A stretch of 64,000 bases of DNA from CAVZLD01 sp964522605 (GTDB taxonomy: Bacteria > Planctomycetota > Planctomycetia > Pirellulales > Pirellulaceae), in NCBI GenBank assembly GCA_964522605.1, contig CAZFWV010000005.1, positions 1-64,000 of the forward strand, written 5' to 3'. Under the pieces are notes generated by a model. The model had not been told where the DNA came from and did not search any database. It saw nothing but the letters and a program-made list of their open reading frames with translations. Shown piece after piece: positions 25,725 through 35,023 of this stretch. Position 1 is the stretch's first letter, and every line of letters begins with the position of its first letter. Both the position numbers and the translations under genes were made by a program.

Positions 25725-28700
25725 GTGGATTCTCATCGCTACTCTCGTCTGCACGAGCTGTTCTGCCAAGCCAGTGAGATGGCAGGACATCAACGCCGCG
25801 CCTATCTCGAGCAGGAGTGCGGTGATGATGTAAAGTTGATTGACGAGGTGCTGCAACTGCTGGCGAAAGACAACTCCTCTCTGTTTTCCATCCCCGACGA
25901 ACCCGTTGCCTCACTCGGTGAAGCTGAGAAACCGCCGCGAATCGAAGGGTATCGGATCCACGAGTTGCTGGGTCAAGGGGGAATGGGGCACGTTTGGCGC
26001 GCAACGCAACTCAGCACTCGTCGCGAAGTGGCGCTCAAAGTTCTGCCCGCGTTTGGACTTCGCTCCGTTTTAGCCAGAAACCAATTTCATCGCGAGGCGG
26101 AGTTGGCTGCGCGGATCACTCATCCGAACGTTGCCCAGATCTATGACTGCGGAATTGACGATGGTTGCGCCTTCTATGCGATGGAATTGATTGACGGTGT
26201 TGATCTGGCAACGTACGTAACGCGAGCGAACTTGTCGCGGCATGAGATCGTGAAATTAATGGAGACGGTCTGCCGAGCCGTCGAACAAGCACATCATCGA
26301 GGCGTGATTCATCGGGATCTAAAACCCTCGAACATCCTGGTGACCGAAAAAGGACGACCGGTGCTGGTCGACTTTGGTGTGGCAACTTCGCTGTGGGCGG
26401 ATCCCGAGGGGCCTTCCGTCACGGCACACGGTCTGCTCGCTGGAACGCCGGCCTACATGTCACCGGAGCAGGCGGCCGGCAGCCGCGAACAGATCGACAC
26501 GCGGTCCGATGTCTACAGTTTAGGCGTGCTGCTTTACCGGCTACTGCTTGGACGTCCGCCCCACGATACGACTGGATCCCCCTTACAAGCCCTCCGGCGA
26601 ATCCTGGAAGAGGATCTCGTTCGGCCGCGTCAAGTTGATCCAGGTCTTGATCCCAATCTCGAGGCGGTCATCCTGAAAGCGCTGGATCGCGACCCCGGCA
26701 AGCGGTATGGAACCGCCGGCGAACTGGGAAATGACCTGGAGAATTACCTCGCGAATCGGCCCGTTTCTGCCCGGCGTCTGACGATGGCTTACATGCTGGC
26801 GATGTATTTGCGACGACATCGTCTCCGTCTGGCCGCGGCGATTGCGTTCTTTCTGATTCCGCCGATTGTCGGAACGGGCTATGTGATCGTCACGAAACAA
26901 CATGAACGGGAAGCGCTGGAGCTGGCCGAGTTTGCCGAGCTCGAACGACAGGAAGCCGTCGCAGCTAAGAAGCAGGCAGATCGACTGGCTTATGTCAATC
27001 TGTTGCAGTTGGCCGTGGGGGAGCTGCAGAACTACCAGTATCAGCGTGCCGAGAACCTGCTCGCCAACGTCGATTCTCAGACGAAAGGCTGGGAGTTGCG
27101 GCACCTGAAATGGCGTGCAAGCCCGAATGATCGCAGCCGTTGGCAGCTTCCCCCTTTTGTCGACTTCGTTCAGCGACTCGCGTTCTCACCCGATGGCCGC
27201 CGACTCGCCATTGCCACCGCCGGATCGACTACGGAGGCTGCCCGGGAGCCGCTGATCGTGGTTGTTGATGTCGAGTCCGGCAAAGTGGTTAGCGAATTGC
27301 GCGGCCACCGCGACGGAATCTTCGCGTTGACCTTCACCAATGATGGCGAACAGATCCTGTCCGGAGGACGAGACCGCTCACTGCGCCGCTGGAGTGTCTC
27401 CGACGGGCAACAACTGGAAGTACGGCAAACGGTTGAGCCGGGGAGCGGTTCGAACGATGGACTAATGCTGTTTGACGTGAAGTTCTCGCCAGATCATCAG
27501 CGTCTTGCCTTCGCGGCTTACCCACAAGGACTCTTTCTGGCCGATGTCGCCCCGGCACTCACCTGGCAATCGATTCTGGAATCAGCGACGCTTGTCGTTC
27601 CGATGTCGGGCGAAGACGATTGGATTCGGTTCACTGCCGATGGCAATCAGATGTTTTGGTCAACTCGTGTCTGGCAGGAGAATGTGGGACACTTGTTTGT
27701 CATCAATCCCTCAACCGGTGAGGTTCTGCATCACGTCGAAAGACCACCAGATAATCCCATCTACTCAATTGATCTCTCGATCGATGGGAAGTCTCTGCTG
27801 ACCTCGGATGGAGGTGAAACGGTCAGTGAAATCGACCGAACGAGCCTGCAGGTCCGTAGCCGATACACGGGCCACCAGGGATCAGCCATCCGGGCCTTCT
27901 ATTTGCCATCCGGTGAACACTTGATCTCACTTGCGCGCGATTCTCTCGTTCGATTCTGGAACGTCAAGGAACGCCGTCCGGTTTGCGTCATGTATCCACA
28001 GCGAGGTGCGATCGGAACGGCCATGGCCCTGGATCCCGCTGGTCGGCATCTGGCGGTTGCCACTGCACCCGAGAACATCGTCCGACTGTTCGACGTCGCG
28101 ACCGCCATGTCCGATCCCTCGCACTTGGTTCGACACAATGGCAAGGCGCGCGCGATCGCCCTCAGTCCGAATAAACAATTTCTGGCTTCGGTCGGCGATG
28201 ACGGGTGGGTGAAGCTTACGAATTTAGAGACGGGAGAAATCCTTTGGAGTCAGAATAATGGATTTGAGCATGCGACGGCGGTGACCTTTTCCGATCATCA
28301 CGGTTCCTTGATCATCGGTCGCAGCATTCATCCCGACTCAGCTCCCAACCCGCCGTACGGTCAACTAGTGTTTCTGGATGCGACGAGCGGCAATCCGCTG
28401 CGCGACCCACTGGAACTTGACGGTTGGGTTTGGAAGATCGCCGCCGAACCCTCCGGCACGCGTTTGGCAGTGGCAATGGGTGTGTCCTCCGCAGACCCCA
28501 CTCGAACCGGATCGGTTGCTGTACTAGACAGTTCCACGAGCGAGATTCTGCACCTTCTTCCCGTCCAGGGCCCTCGCTGCCGCAGTGTCAGTTGGTCGCC
28601 CGACGGCAAGTACCTGGTCACCGCAGCCGAGCAGGAACTCGCTCTCTGGGATGTCGAATCGGGTCGCCGCGTCAATCAAGATCTCGCCAAAGACGGGCGA

Positions 28701-29060
28701 AACTTTGTCCGTCATGTACACGAGGGCCGCCTGCTGCTGACGGCAACCGGCGATGTGGTCGAACTTCGCGACGCAACGACGTTGCAGGTTGCTCGCCAGT
28801 TCCAACAACCACAGTATGCACACGAGAACTTTCTCTACTCGAACATCGGTGACGCCGTCATCAGCCCCGATGGAAAGCGGTTGATGTCTGGTTCGTGGAA
28901 CAAGATGATCACCATCTGGGACACCGAAACCGCCGACCCACTGCTGACCTTTCGTGGCCACGACGCAGGGATTCACGGCTTGATCCTCACGCCCGATGGC
29001 AAGGAACTGTTTTCAGTGGGGCACGATGGAAACGTGCGCCGCTGGCAAACAACGCCGTGA
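25725..29060 (+). CDS. Membrane-anchored Ser/Thr protein kinase with C-terminal WD40 repeats
   Basis: 1111 residues from GTG 25725. The Hanks-type kinase domain spans about 77-345: glycine loop GQGGMG (83-88), VALK Lys105, HRDLKPSN with Asp199, DFG 216-218, SPEQ and DTRSDVYSLGVLLY; all key residues are present. A membrane helix follows at about 368-389, then a short helical stretch and a long beta-propeller region from about 480 to the end with clear WD40 units (GHRDGIFALTFTNDGEQILS...RRWSV; GHDAGIHGLILTPDGKELFS...RRWQT). The kinase is therefore cytoplasmic and the propeller probably periplasmic. It lies 3 bases behind the ECF sigma gene and probably controls it by phosphorylation, which is inferred from this widespread pairing. 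Confidence 0.92.
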   Translation: MDSHRYSRLHELFCQASEMAGHQRRAYLEQECGDDVKLIDEVLQLLAKDNSSLFSIPDEPVASLGEAEKPPRIEGYRIHELLGQGGMGHVWRATQLSTRREVALKVLPAFGLRSVLARNQFHREAELAARITHPNVAQIYDCGIDDGCAFYAMELIDGVDLATYVTRANLSRHEIVKLMETVCRAVEQAHHRGVIHRDLKPSNILVTEKGRPVLVDFGVATSLWADPEGPSVTAHGLLAGTPAYMSPEQAAGSREQIDTRSDVYSLGVLLYRLLLGRPPHDTTGSPLQALRRILEEDLVRPRQVDPGLDPNLEAVILKALDRDPGKRYGTAGELGNDLENYLANRPVSARRLTMAYMLAMYLRRHRLRLAAAIAFFLIPPIVGTGYVIVTKQHEREALELAEFAELERQEAVAAKKQADRLAYVNLLQLAVGELQNYQYQRAENLLANVDSQTKGWELRHLKWRASPNDRSRWQLPPFVDFVQRLAFSPDGRRLAIATAGSTTEAAREPLIVVVDVESGKVVSELRGHRDGIFALTFTNDGEQILSGGRDRSLRRWSVSDGQQLEVRQTVEPGSGSNDGLMLFDVKFSPDHQRLAFAAYPQGLFLADVAPALTWQSILESATLVVPMSGEDDWIRFTADGNQMFWSTRVWQENVGHLFVINPSTGEVLHHVERPPDNPIYSIDLSIDGKSLLTSDGGETVSEIDRTSLQVRSRYTGHQGSAIRAFYLPSGEHLISLARDSLVRFWNVKERRPVCVMYPQRGAIGTAMALDPAGRHLAVATAPENIVRLFDVATAMSDPSHLVRHNGKARAIALSPNKQFLASVGDDGWVKLTNLETGEILWSQNNGFEHATAVTFSDHHGSLIIGRSIHPDSAPNPPYGQLVFLDATSGNPLRDPLELDGWVWKIAAEPSGTRLAVAMGVSSADPTRTGSVAVLDSSTSEILHLLPVQGPRCRSVSWSPDGKYLVTAAEQELALWDVESGRRVNQDLAKDGRNFVRHVHEGRLLLTATGDVVELRDATTLQVARQFQQPQYAHENFLYSNIGDAVISPDGKRLMSGSWNKMITIWDTETADPLLTFRGHDAGIHGLILTPDGKELFSVGHDGNVRRWQTTP

Positions 29061-29070
29061 TCTAGGCTCT

Positions 29071-29295
29071 GTCTCAAAAGCGACAGTCAGCGTAAGCCGA
29101 TTTGTCTCAAGTGTAAGTGTTTAGCCTGCTTGCATCGGACGAAGTTGGCCTCGTAGCCGAATTCGTGAGAATTCGGATCTTACCGCAGAGTCTCCGAAGT
29201 CTCACGACTTCGGCTACATGCAGGGGAAGTCAGCGATGAATCACGGTGCAGATAGGCTGAACACGTACTTTCAAGTCGGCCTACAGTTTTGAGAC
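29071..29295. repeat. Composite inverted-repeat element between convergent genes
   Basis: GTCTCAAAA (29071-29079) and TTTTGAGAC (29287-29295) are perfect inverted ends enclosing the REPIN-like pair at 29153-29217. The right 25 bases (29271-29295, core AAGTCGGCCTACAGTTTTGA) recur exactly at 57519-57543, near the other copy of the same palindrome family. Confidence 0.6.
29153..29217. repeat. REPIN-like inverted palindrome pair, family A, copy 1
   Basis: Left arm is GTAG followed by CCGAATTCGTGAGAATTCGG (29157-29176), an 8-bp stem closing a GTGA tetraloop. Right arm (29193-29217) read on the minus strand is GTAG plus CCGAAGTCGTGAGACTTCGG. The two arms differ by T-to-G and A-to-C at paired stem positions, a compensatory change. 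A GTAG foot plus hairpin is the known signature of REP elements mobilised by RAYT transposases; no RAYT gene is in the window. Confidence 0.75.
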
Positions 29296-29340
29296 GAAGC
29301 ACCACTGCTTTCACTATGTCGGAACTCTGCAATTGGATTC

Positions 29341-31047
29341 CTACGGTCGTAATGCGTTCAACAGCAGGCGAACGGCATTCGTCAAGCAGGGACGATGATA
29401 AAGACGCACGTAGGACCAGGCGACCTGTTCCGCGCGAGTGTGACTGGGAAACCACGGGGGCTTGGGCGTGAGTACCAGAGGGCCTTCCAGCACTGCTTTT
29501 TCAATCCCTTCCAGCATGAATGTATTGTGGACGAATCCAATGCCACTTTGCGCGTCTTCCAGTGTGCTGCCAGGGAATCCGCCCCATGGTGGACTCATCA
29601 TCGCATACAGAAGTGCGGGCCAGTGATTGATCGCAACGGCGCCGTACCTCAGATCACGCACCGCCGCCTGAAGAGCCTTTTCGTTCGCCGGATTCGACCG
29701 AAAACGATCGGGTACGGTCAAGGTAGCACATAGAGTTCCCCAGAGTCGCTCGTTCGCAAAATCGACAGCCTGGCGAAGAAACGAATCGCGACTCGGCGCG
29801 TCGAGTGCAACCTCCACCAGGATGCAGACAAAGGACTCGTCCGCAAAGAACTGCGGACTCTCCTCCGGCTTCACGTCGCGCAACAGAGTCCAGGGAAGTC
29901 TCTCGTCCAGTACCACGTTGGGATCGACCTTCGCGAATTTGCGATACCGCTCAACCGCTCCGGGATAGTACGAATAGCGGACCTGAGTTCTCGCGAACAC
30001 CGCGTCAATCTGGTCGAGGAATTCCTCGCGCTGAGGCCACTGCCTCCACGTCAACAGGACTTTCGTCGCCACGCAGTTGAACGACACATTATTGATGACG
30101 GAGGTCGCAATATTCTCGGCCTGGAATTCGAGTTGGCGCTTCGTGTAGGATCCAGGGACAAAGATCCAGGGACTGACACTGCCCAGCTCACTATAAACCG
30201 GCTTGTCCAGTCGAGGCCGGTGATTTGCGATCCGCTCTTCTCGTTCCGGTCCTGGCGGTCCCCACACGATGTGATCGTGCGAATGGATGGATCCAGTAAT
30301 ATGCACTTCGTCGGTCAGATCATGCTCCACCGCCGTCGCACCGATCTCGGCTCCTCCAAAAACAATTCGCAAATAGCCCGCCGCAATCAGTGGTTGAAGG
30401 GCTTGTTCAAACAGCGGGCCTAGATACTCGTTCACGGGACTCATCTTCAGCAGAATGACGCCACCTTCCTGGAACATTTTCGTGAAGGCATCGGTCAGCG
30501 GGATGGCGGATACATTTCCTGCTCCCAAGACAACGACGGTTTTTGCCTCGTCGCGTCTCAGCACTCGATCGCGATTGGGCAGACAATCCGATAGTTGCTC
30601 GGGCCGAAGCCCCTTTGTCATCCAAGCATCGACGGTGAAGGGAAACAGCGCAATCCGATCGTACAGCTGCCCCGTGGGCAGCAATCGAACTCGTAGCCGC
30701 CCCTCGTCATCCTGGTAGGCCTTTGCCGGTAAGCGAGGGCTCCCAAACGTCTCGATCTGCCGCAAAGAGTGAGCCAGCAACCGAAGATAACGCAGCGCCG
30801 CAACGGGACCCGCGAACACTTCTTCCGCTCGATGCGGGCTGTTGTCGGGAATTCGCTTCGCCTGGCACGCCAGGTCCACCCATTGGGACGCAACTGCTGC
30901 CAAACCCTCTGCACACTGATCGAGCAACTTAACCCGTTCATGAATCGAGGTGGCCGCGAATCGGTGCTTAGATTTGTCGAGTTCACGCAGAAAATGACAA
31001 ACGGTTTCGGCAGGTGTGTGCCTCTTTTCGCTCTCGGTCACGGACAT
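29341..31047 (-). CDS. Aldehyde dehydrogenase-family protein
   Basis: 568 residues from ATG 31047. ALDH fold signs: LGAGNVSAIPLTDAF (Rossmann part), KMSPVNEY with Lys201, VYSELGSVSPWIF with the general-base Glu287, and NNVSFNCVATKVLL with the catalytic Cys325. It is longer than a typical ALDH (about 480-500), with an extended helical N terminus. It sits 33 bases downstream of a thioester-reductase-like SDR, so the pair may interconvert an acyl thioester, aldehyde and acid or alcohol; this is inference. Acyl-CoA reductase activity of the LuxC type is an alternative. Cytoplasmic; no signal peptide. Confidence 0.85.
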   Translation of the reverse strand: MSVTESEKRHTPAETVCHFLRELDKSKHRFAATSIHERVKLLDQCAEGLAAVASQWVDLACQAKRIPDNSPHRAEEVFAGPVAALRYLRLLAHSLRQIETFGSPRLPAKAYQDDEGRLRVRLLPTGQLYDRIALFPFTVDAWMTKGLRPEQLSDCLPNRDRVLRRDEAKTVVVLGAGNVSAIPLTDAFTKMFQEGGVILLKMSPVNEYLGPLFEQALQPLIAAGYLRIVFGGAEIGATAVEHDLTDEVHITGSIHSHDHIVWGPPGPEREERIANHRPRLDKPVYSELGSVSPWIFVPGSYTKRQLEFQAENIATSVINNVSFNCVATKVLLTWRQWPQREEFLDQIDAVFARTQVRYSYYPGAVERYRKFAKVDPNVVLDERLPWTLLRDVKPEESPQFFADESFVCILVEVALDAPSRDSFLRQAVDFANERLWGTLCATLTVPDRFRSNPANEKALQAAVRDLRYGAVAINHWPALLYAMMSPPWGGFPGSTLEDAQSGIGFVHNTFMLEGIEKAVLEGPLVLTPKPPWFPSHTRAEQVAWSYVRLYHRPCLTNAVRLLLNALRP

Positions 31048-31080
31048 CTTACGCTTCCGATCTGCCGGATGATTGTGATT

Positions 31081-32169
31081 TCAGGCCATCGCATGCGAGG
31101 GAATCTCTGGGTGAGTCCGCACAAACTCCACCATGCGATCCACATAGGCTGCAATCGGTGGTACCGCCAACCCGCTGTCTGCAAGGTCGGCAAGCGTATT
31201 ATCGCAACTGTACAGCGTGGGGTGGACAAAGTAGGGCACTGTCGCCGAAGGAATCTGCATCAGTCGACCAACGCCTGGCACAGAATCGATCGCAAAGGTT
31301 GCGACCCTGAGGGGACACGGTACGCGAAGAATGTGCCGCCGGGTTGCCTGCCCCATCAGATCGATCAACTGGCTGACTGACAGAGGTCGTGGGTCGGCCA
31401 ATTGGTAGATTCTCCCAGCCGACCGATCCTGTTGACTGAGATGAAAGATGGCATCGACGACGTAATCGCGCGGCACAAGGTTCACACGAGTCTGCCCCGG
31501 CCGTCCAACCATGGGCAATACGGCAATCGACGGCTGACGCAATAACCAACGAATTACATAATACGGACCGTCGTACTTCTGCGTGGCGCCCGTGCGACTA
31601 TCCCCGACGACGATCGCCGGGCGATAGACGGTAGCTGGCATCCCCCCCTGCATTCGCTGCTGCACCTCAACTTCCGCCAGGTACTTCGTCTCCTCATAGA
31701 AATTGTTGAATACTTGGCCTTTTTCGAGGTCGGCCTCGGTGAACAGCCCAGGGAATCGCCCACTGACATAGCAGGTGCTCACGTAGTGGAGTCGACGGAG
31801 CGAAGGACAATCGACGGTGAAATCGAGGACATGTCGCGTGCCTTGCAAGTTGACGCGCATGCCTAAGTCGCGGGACACGCTTAGATCGTAGATCGCAGCT
31901 AAGTGATAGACTTCGGTGATTTCCTGCTGCCAAAGTCTGGCATTATCGAGTCCCAGGCCTGGTTGAGTAATATCGCCCTCAACCAACTCGATCCGTCCGC
32001 GTAGTTGCGGATTCAGTCGCTCGATCTCTTCCCGCCGCGCAAGTGCCTGACGGATGAACTTCGACTGACAAAGACAGACCGCCCGACAATCCGATGCATG
32101 CTGCAAGACTCGCGGTAGCAACTCCGAACCGAGAAAACCAGGAAAGCCAGTGAAAAACACAATCGACAT
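31081..32169 (-). CDS. Extended SDR, thioester-reductase / fatty acyl-CoA reductase-like
   Basis: 362 residues from ATG 32169 (MSIVFFTGFPGFLG); a GTG six codons earlier is possible but less likely. The nucleotide-binding motif TGFPGFLG is at 7-14, the active-site serine is in YVSTCYVSG (about 131), and YEETK gives Tyr158 and Lys162. VEGDITQPGLGL and YRPAIVVGDS are typical of NAD_binding_4 (male-sterility / thioester-reductase) enzymes, which reduce acyl thioesters to aldehydes. It is followed by an ALDH-family gene after 33 bases, which supports a shared acyl/aldehyde pathway. Substrate unknown. Confidence 0.82.
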   Translation of the reverse strand: MSIVFFTGFPGFLGSELLPRVLQHASDCRAVCLCQSKFIRQALARREEIERLNPQLRGRIELVEGDITQPGLGLDNARLWQQEITEVYHLAAIYDLSVSRDLGMRVNLQGTRHVLDFTVDCPSLRRLHYVSTCYVSGRFPGLFTEADLEKGQVFNNFYEETKYLAEVEVQQRMQGGMPATVYRPAIVVGDSRTGATQKYDGPYYVIRWLLRQPSIAVLPMVGRPGQTRVNLVPRDYVVDAIFHLSQQDRSAGRIYQLADPRPLSVSQLIDLMGQATRRHILRVPCPLRVATFAIDSVPGVGRLMQIPSATVPYFVHPTLYSCDNTLADLADSGLAVPPIAAYVDRMVEFVRTHPEIPSHAMA

Positions 32170-32763
32170 GCAGCATCCATTTCCCACGAAACCACAGGCT
32201 GGAATCCGGCAATTCCTCTCCTCTGCGGCCCTCCGCGTTTCATTTTTGCAGGTGATTTCTCAACCCGAAGGTCCGGGTTCCCGCCTTCGCGAGTTGCGCG
32301 ATTGAAGCGGTTCAAGGAAAAGCCAAACGCAGAGCCCGCAAAGGCGCAGTGCTGCCTTCGGCGGCAACCCAAGGGGGTGCTTCCCCACTCGGCGCAATCG
32401 GTGTGCCACTGGCTTTGCCAGTGTCCTCTTGAGTCGAGGAAGAGCACTGGCAAAGCCAGTGGCACTCAGTCCAGTCGCCGCCACAGGCTACGCTGCGCAT
32501 CAGAATGCCAACAGTCAAACCAGGTAGAAACACAACTCAGCCCTGCCGCATGAAAAAATTCGCTCCGCCCGACAAGAAACTCACCGTTAGCAGCGCAGAG
32601 GGCCGCAGAGGAACTGGTTGGTCCGCGCGTTGTCCCGTAGTACTCGATCTGTCATGGAAGAATTACGGGTACCCTCGAACGAGGTCTTCTGACGAGTATA
32701 TCCGATCGATTGGCCAATGGCACGCCTGAATAGAAGATCATGCGATCGTGAACGAAACGCGAA
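32170..32763. other. 594-base intergenic stretch rich in repeats, no gene seen
   Basis: Holds the family B palindrome pair (32403-32465), a short hairpin around 32269-32286 (AACCCG...CGGGTT), and inverted outer segments sharing CCTCTGCGGCCCTC (about 32221-32234; minus strand about 32590-32610). Several short open frames exist but consist of repeat sequence. It must contain the promoter of the SDR-ALDH operon near 32170-32250; none is obvious. Confidence 0.6.
32403..32465. repeat. Inverted palindrome pair, family B, copy 1
   Basis: Arms TGCCACTGGCTTTGCCAGTG (32404-32423) and its reverse complement (32445-32464) enclose a 21-base spacer. Each arm is itself a hairpin: 7-bp stem CACTGGC/GCCAGTG with a TTT loop. 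A second copy lies at 51348-51411. Confidence 0.8.
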
Positions 32764-34020
32764 TCATCCGTCTTTCTTCCGTTCGCTCTTGCGATACTCC
32801 GCCTTCTGCAGCCAATCGGGATTGATCTCGATGCCCCAGCCGGGCCCATCGGGGATCTTGACTTTTCCGTCTCGCACCTGCAGCGCTGGACGGTAGATCT
32901 TTTCGCCCTGGTTGATGTCATCTTCAATCGAAAACTCCACAAAAGGCCCAGCATTGGGGATGGCCGTCATGAAGTGCAAGGAGAAGACCGTGATCAGCGA
33001 TAGGTGAGACGAGTGCGGCACGACCAGTTTATTCGCCGTTTGTGCCAGTTTCGCCACGCGCCAGGCACGTGTGAATCCGCCGACATAGCACAAATCGGGC
33101 TGCAGAATATCGACCGCATTCATCCGGATCATGCGTCGCCATTGAGCTAGATCGTTATCCTGCTCGCCACCGGCCACGTTCATCTCGAGAGCCGCAGCCA
33201 CTTCCGCCGTCCATTCCAGTTCCCAGTACGGACAGGGCTCCTCGAACCAGAAGTAGCGATTCTCTTCCATTAATCGTCCGATCGAGATTGCTTTTGGCGG
33301 AGTGTAACAGCTATTGCCATCGGCCAGCAGTTCAACTTCTTCCCCGACAGCCTTGCGCACGGTCGGGATTAACAGTCCACTGCGCCCCGGTGCCGCATCC
33401 CGATCATGCCCCGTTGGAACTCCGACGCGGACTTTGAATGCTGGGAATCCATGCGAGTCGCGCAGCTTGGCCATGCGGGCTGCCTCATCCGCCGGTGAAA
33501 TGTCGCGGCGCATGCTCGATCCATAGACCGGAAACGGGTCGGTGTTCCCCCCAACCATTTCACACACGGGCTTGCCCTGGATCTTGCCGAACAGGTCCCA
33601 GATCGCCGTATCAACGCCGGACAGCGCGCGACAGACGAACGACCAGGGGAATTTCATATTCGCGTCGATGACGCGATCGACGAGCAAATCAATCTTGGAC
33701 GGATCCTGACCAAGCACGTGAGGTGCAACCTTCCAATGCAGCACCGTCGAAGTCGTTTGTGGGTCGTAGGACGAAAGTTGTCCGTAACCCTCCTGTCCCT
33801 GATCCGTTGTGATCCGAACGAAGCCATATTCTCCTAGCACCCATGACTCGATCCTGTCGATCTTCGACCCGGGATCGATCATCTGAAAATCGACGTAATC
33901 CTCCGTGCGACCCAGGTACGGATACGAAGGGACGTCATCCTCGGCTTCCGCAAGGCAAGCGGGCAGAGACAACGATCCCATCAAACCCAGTGAGCTTTTC
34001 AGGAAGTCACGACGCTTCAC
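32764..34020 (-). CDS. Tat-exported enolase-superfamily (mandelate racemase/muconate lactonizing-like) enzyme
   Basis: 418 residues from GTG 34020, chosen because GGGGGGAGG lies 8 bases upstream and the product then begins MKRRDFLKSS, a twin-arginine signal. The upstream open frame would overlap the preceding gene. Enolase-superfamily residues are visible: AFKVRVG (Lys196), LLADGNS (Asp234), WFEEP (Glu260), AGGEQD (Glu286), ILQPD (Asp309) and VVPHSS (His336). This set fits sugar-acid dehydratases or racemases that abstract a proton alpha to a carboxylate. It follows an aldo/keto reductase after 19 bases. Export by Tat, unusual for this superfamily, is common in planctomycete paralogues. Substrate unknown. 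Confidence 0.87.
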   Translation of the reverse strand: MKRRDFLKSSLGLMGSLSLPACLAEAEDDVPSYPYLGRTEDYVDFQMIDPGSKIDRIESWVLGEYGFVRITTDQGQEGYGQLSSYDPQTTSTVLHWKVAPHVLGQDPSKIDLLVDRVIDANMKFPWSFVCRALSGVDTAIWDLFGKIQGKPVCEMVGGNTDPFPVYGSSMRRDISPADEAARMAKLRDSHGFPAFKVRVGVPTGHDRDAAPGRSGLLIPTVRKAVGEEVELLADGNSCYTPPKAISIGRLMEENRYFWFEEPCPYWELEWTAEVAAALEMNVAGGEQDNDLAQWRRMIRMNAVDILQPDLCYVGGFTRAWRVAKLAQTANKLVVPHSSHLSLITVFSLHFMTAIPNAGPFVEFSIEDDINQGEKIYRPALQVRDGKVKIPDGPGWGIEINPDWLQKAEYRKSERKKDG

Positions 34021-34039
34021 GGCTTCTACCTCCCCCCGA

Positions 34040-35023
34040 TTAAGCGTTCTTCGAGAAGATCGGATCACTCTCCATCGCGATCGCACGAATGAGCTCTTGC
34101 TCATTGTCATTGAGCGGCGTCAGAGCGCCCGACTGGGCCAGTTCAACCGCCATCTTGAACAGTTCCCAATGGCCGGGTGGAATCATCGCGGTCACGGGCA
34201 AGTGGGATGTGAACCGCAAGCCGAGCGACACCTTGTCGATCTCGTCAAACGGCTCGTACCATGCCTTATTCCACCGTCGGTCGGAGCGGTTGCCGGACTG
34301 CGGCCACTTCTGATGCGCCATGGCCTTGAGTGCCAGGATTCCGCGGTCCCCTGCCTTGGCCCGCTCGTGCACAGAAGGTCCGAAGTTTTCCTGGATCCAA
34401 ATCGGAAAACTCAACGGAAAGAGGATCGAGTCGAAATCGTAGCGATCGAGTGCCGCGTGAGCAGCTTCCTCACTGTGGGCCGAGAAGCCAAGATATCGGA
34501 GCTTGCCCTGTTCTTTCGCTCGGAGAAACGTCTCCATCGCGCCGCCCGGTGCAAAGGCCTGTTCGACATCCTCGAGAGTTGTGATTGCGTGTAGCTGATA
34601 GAGATCAAAGTGATCGGTTTTCAACAATCGCAGAGACTCTTCCAGTTCCTGCTGTGCACCGTGCGCATCGCGTTGCGTTGTCTTGCAAGCCAGAAAGCAT
34701 CGTTCGCGGTATGGCTGCAGTGCCGGTCCCAGCCGTTCCTGCGCGTTCCCGTAGGTCGGCGCAACGTCGAAATAGTTGACGCCTCGATCAAACGCCTCGG
34801 ACACATACCGCGACGCTTCCTCGGGCGTAACATCTTTGACCACGATCCCACCAAATCCGATCACGGACAGGTGATCCGGTGCGCGACCGTACTTGCGTTG
34901 TGGAACCGGGTCGCTTGACGATTGGCCTGACTGCAGAAGCTCCTTGGCGGTCAGGTAAGCTGGATCGAGCATCGACAGCAATCCTGCCGTCGAAAGACCT
35001 CTGAGAAATTCGCGTCGTTCCAT
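34040..35023 (-). CDS. Tat-exported aldo/keto reductase
   Basis: 327 residues from ATG 35023, chosen over ATG 35062 because the product then begins MERREFLRGLSTAGLLSML, a twin-arginine-type signal, and GGAGG lies 11 bases upstream. The catalytic tetrad is present: NYFDVAPTYG (Asp86, Tyr91), FLACKTT (Lys114) and LYQLHAI (His145). The family reduces carbonyls or oxidises alcohols with NADPH. The downstream enolase-superfamily gene starts 19 bases after its stop, so both probably act on the same sugar-type compound; inferred. Confidence 0.87.
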   Translation of the reverse strand: MERREFLRGLSTAGLLSMLDPAYLTAKELLQSGQSSSDPVPQRKYGRAPDHLSVIGFGGIVVKDVTPEEASRYVSEAFDRGVNYFDVAPTYGNAQERLGPALQPYRERCFLACKTTQRDAHGAQQELEESLRLLKTDHFDLYQLHAITTLEDVEQAFAPGGAMETFLRAKEQGKLRYLGFSAHSEEAAHAALDRYDFDSILFPLSFPIWIQENFGPSVHERAKAGDRGILALKAMAHQKWPQSGNRSDRRWNKAWYEPFDEIDKVSLGLRFTSHLPVTAMIPPGHWELFKMAVELAQSGALTPLNDNEQELIRAIAMESDPIFSKNA

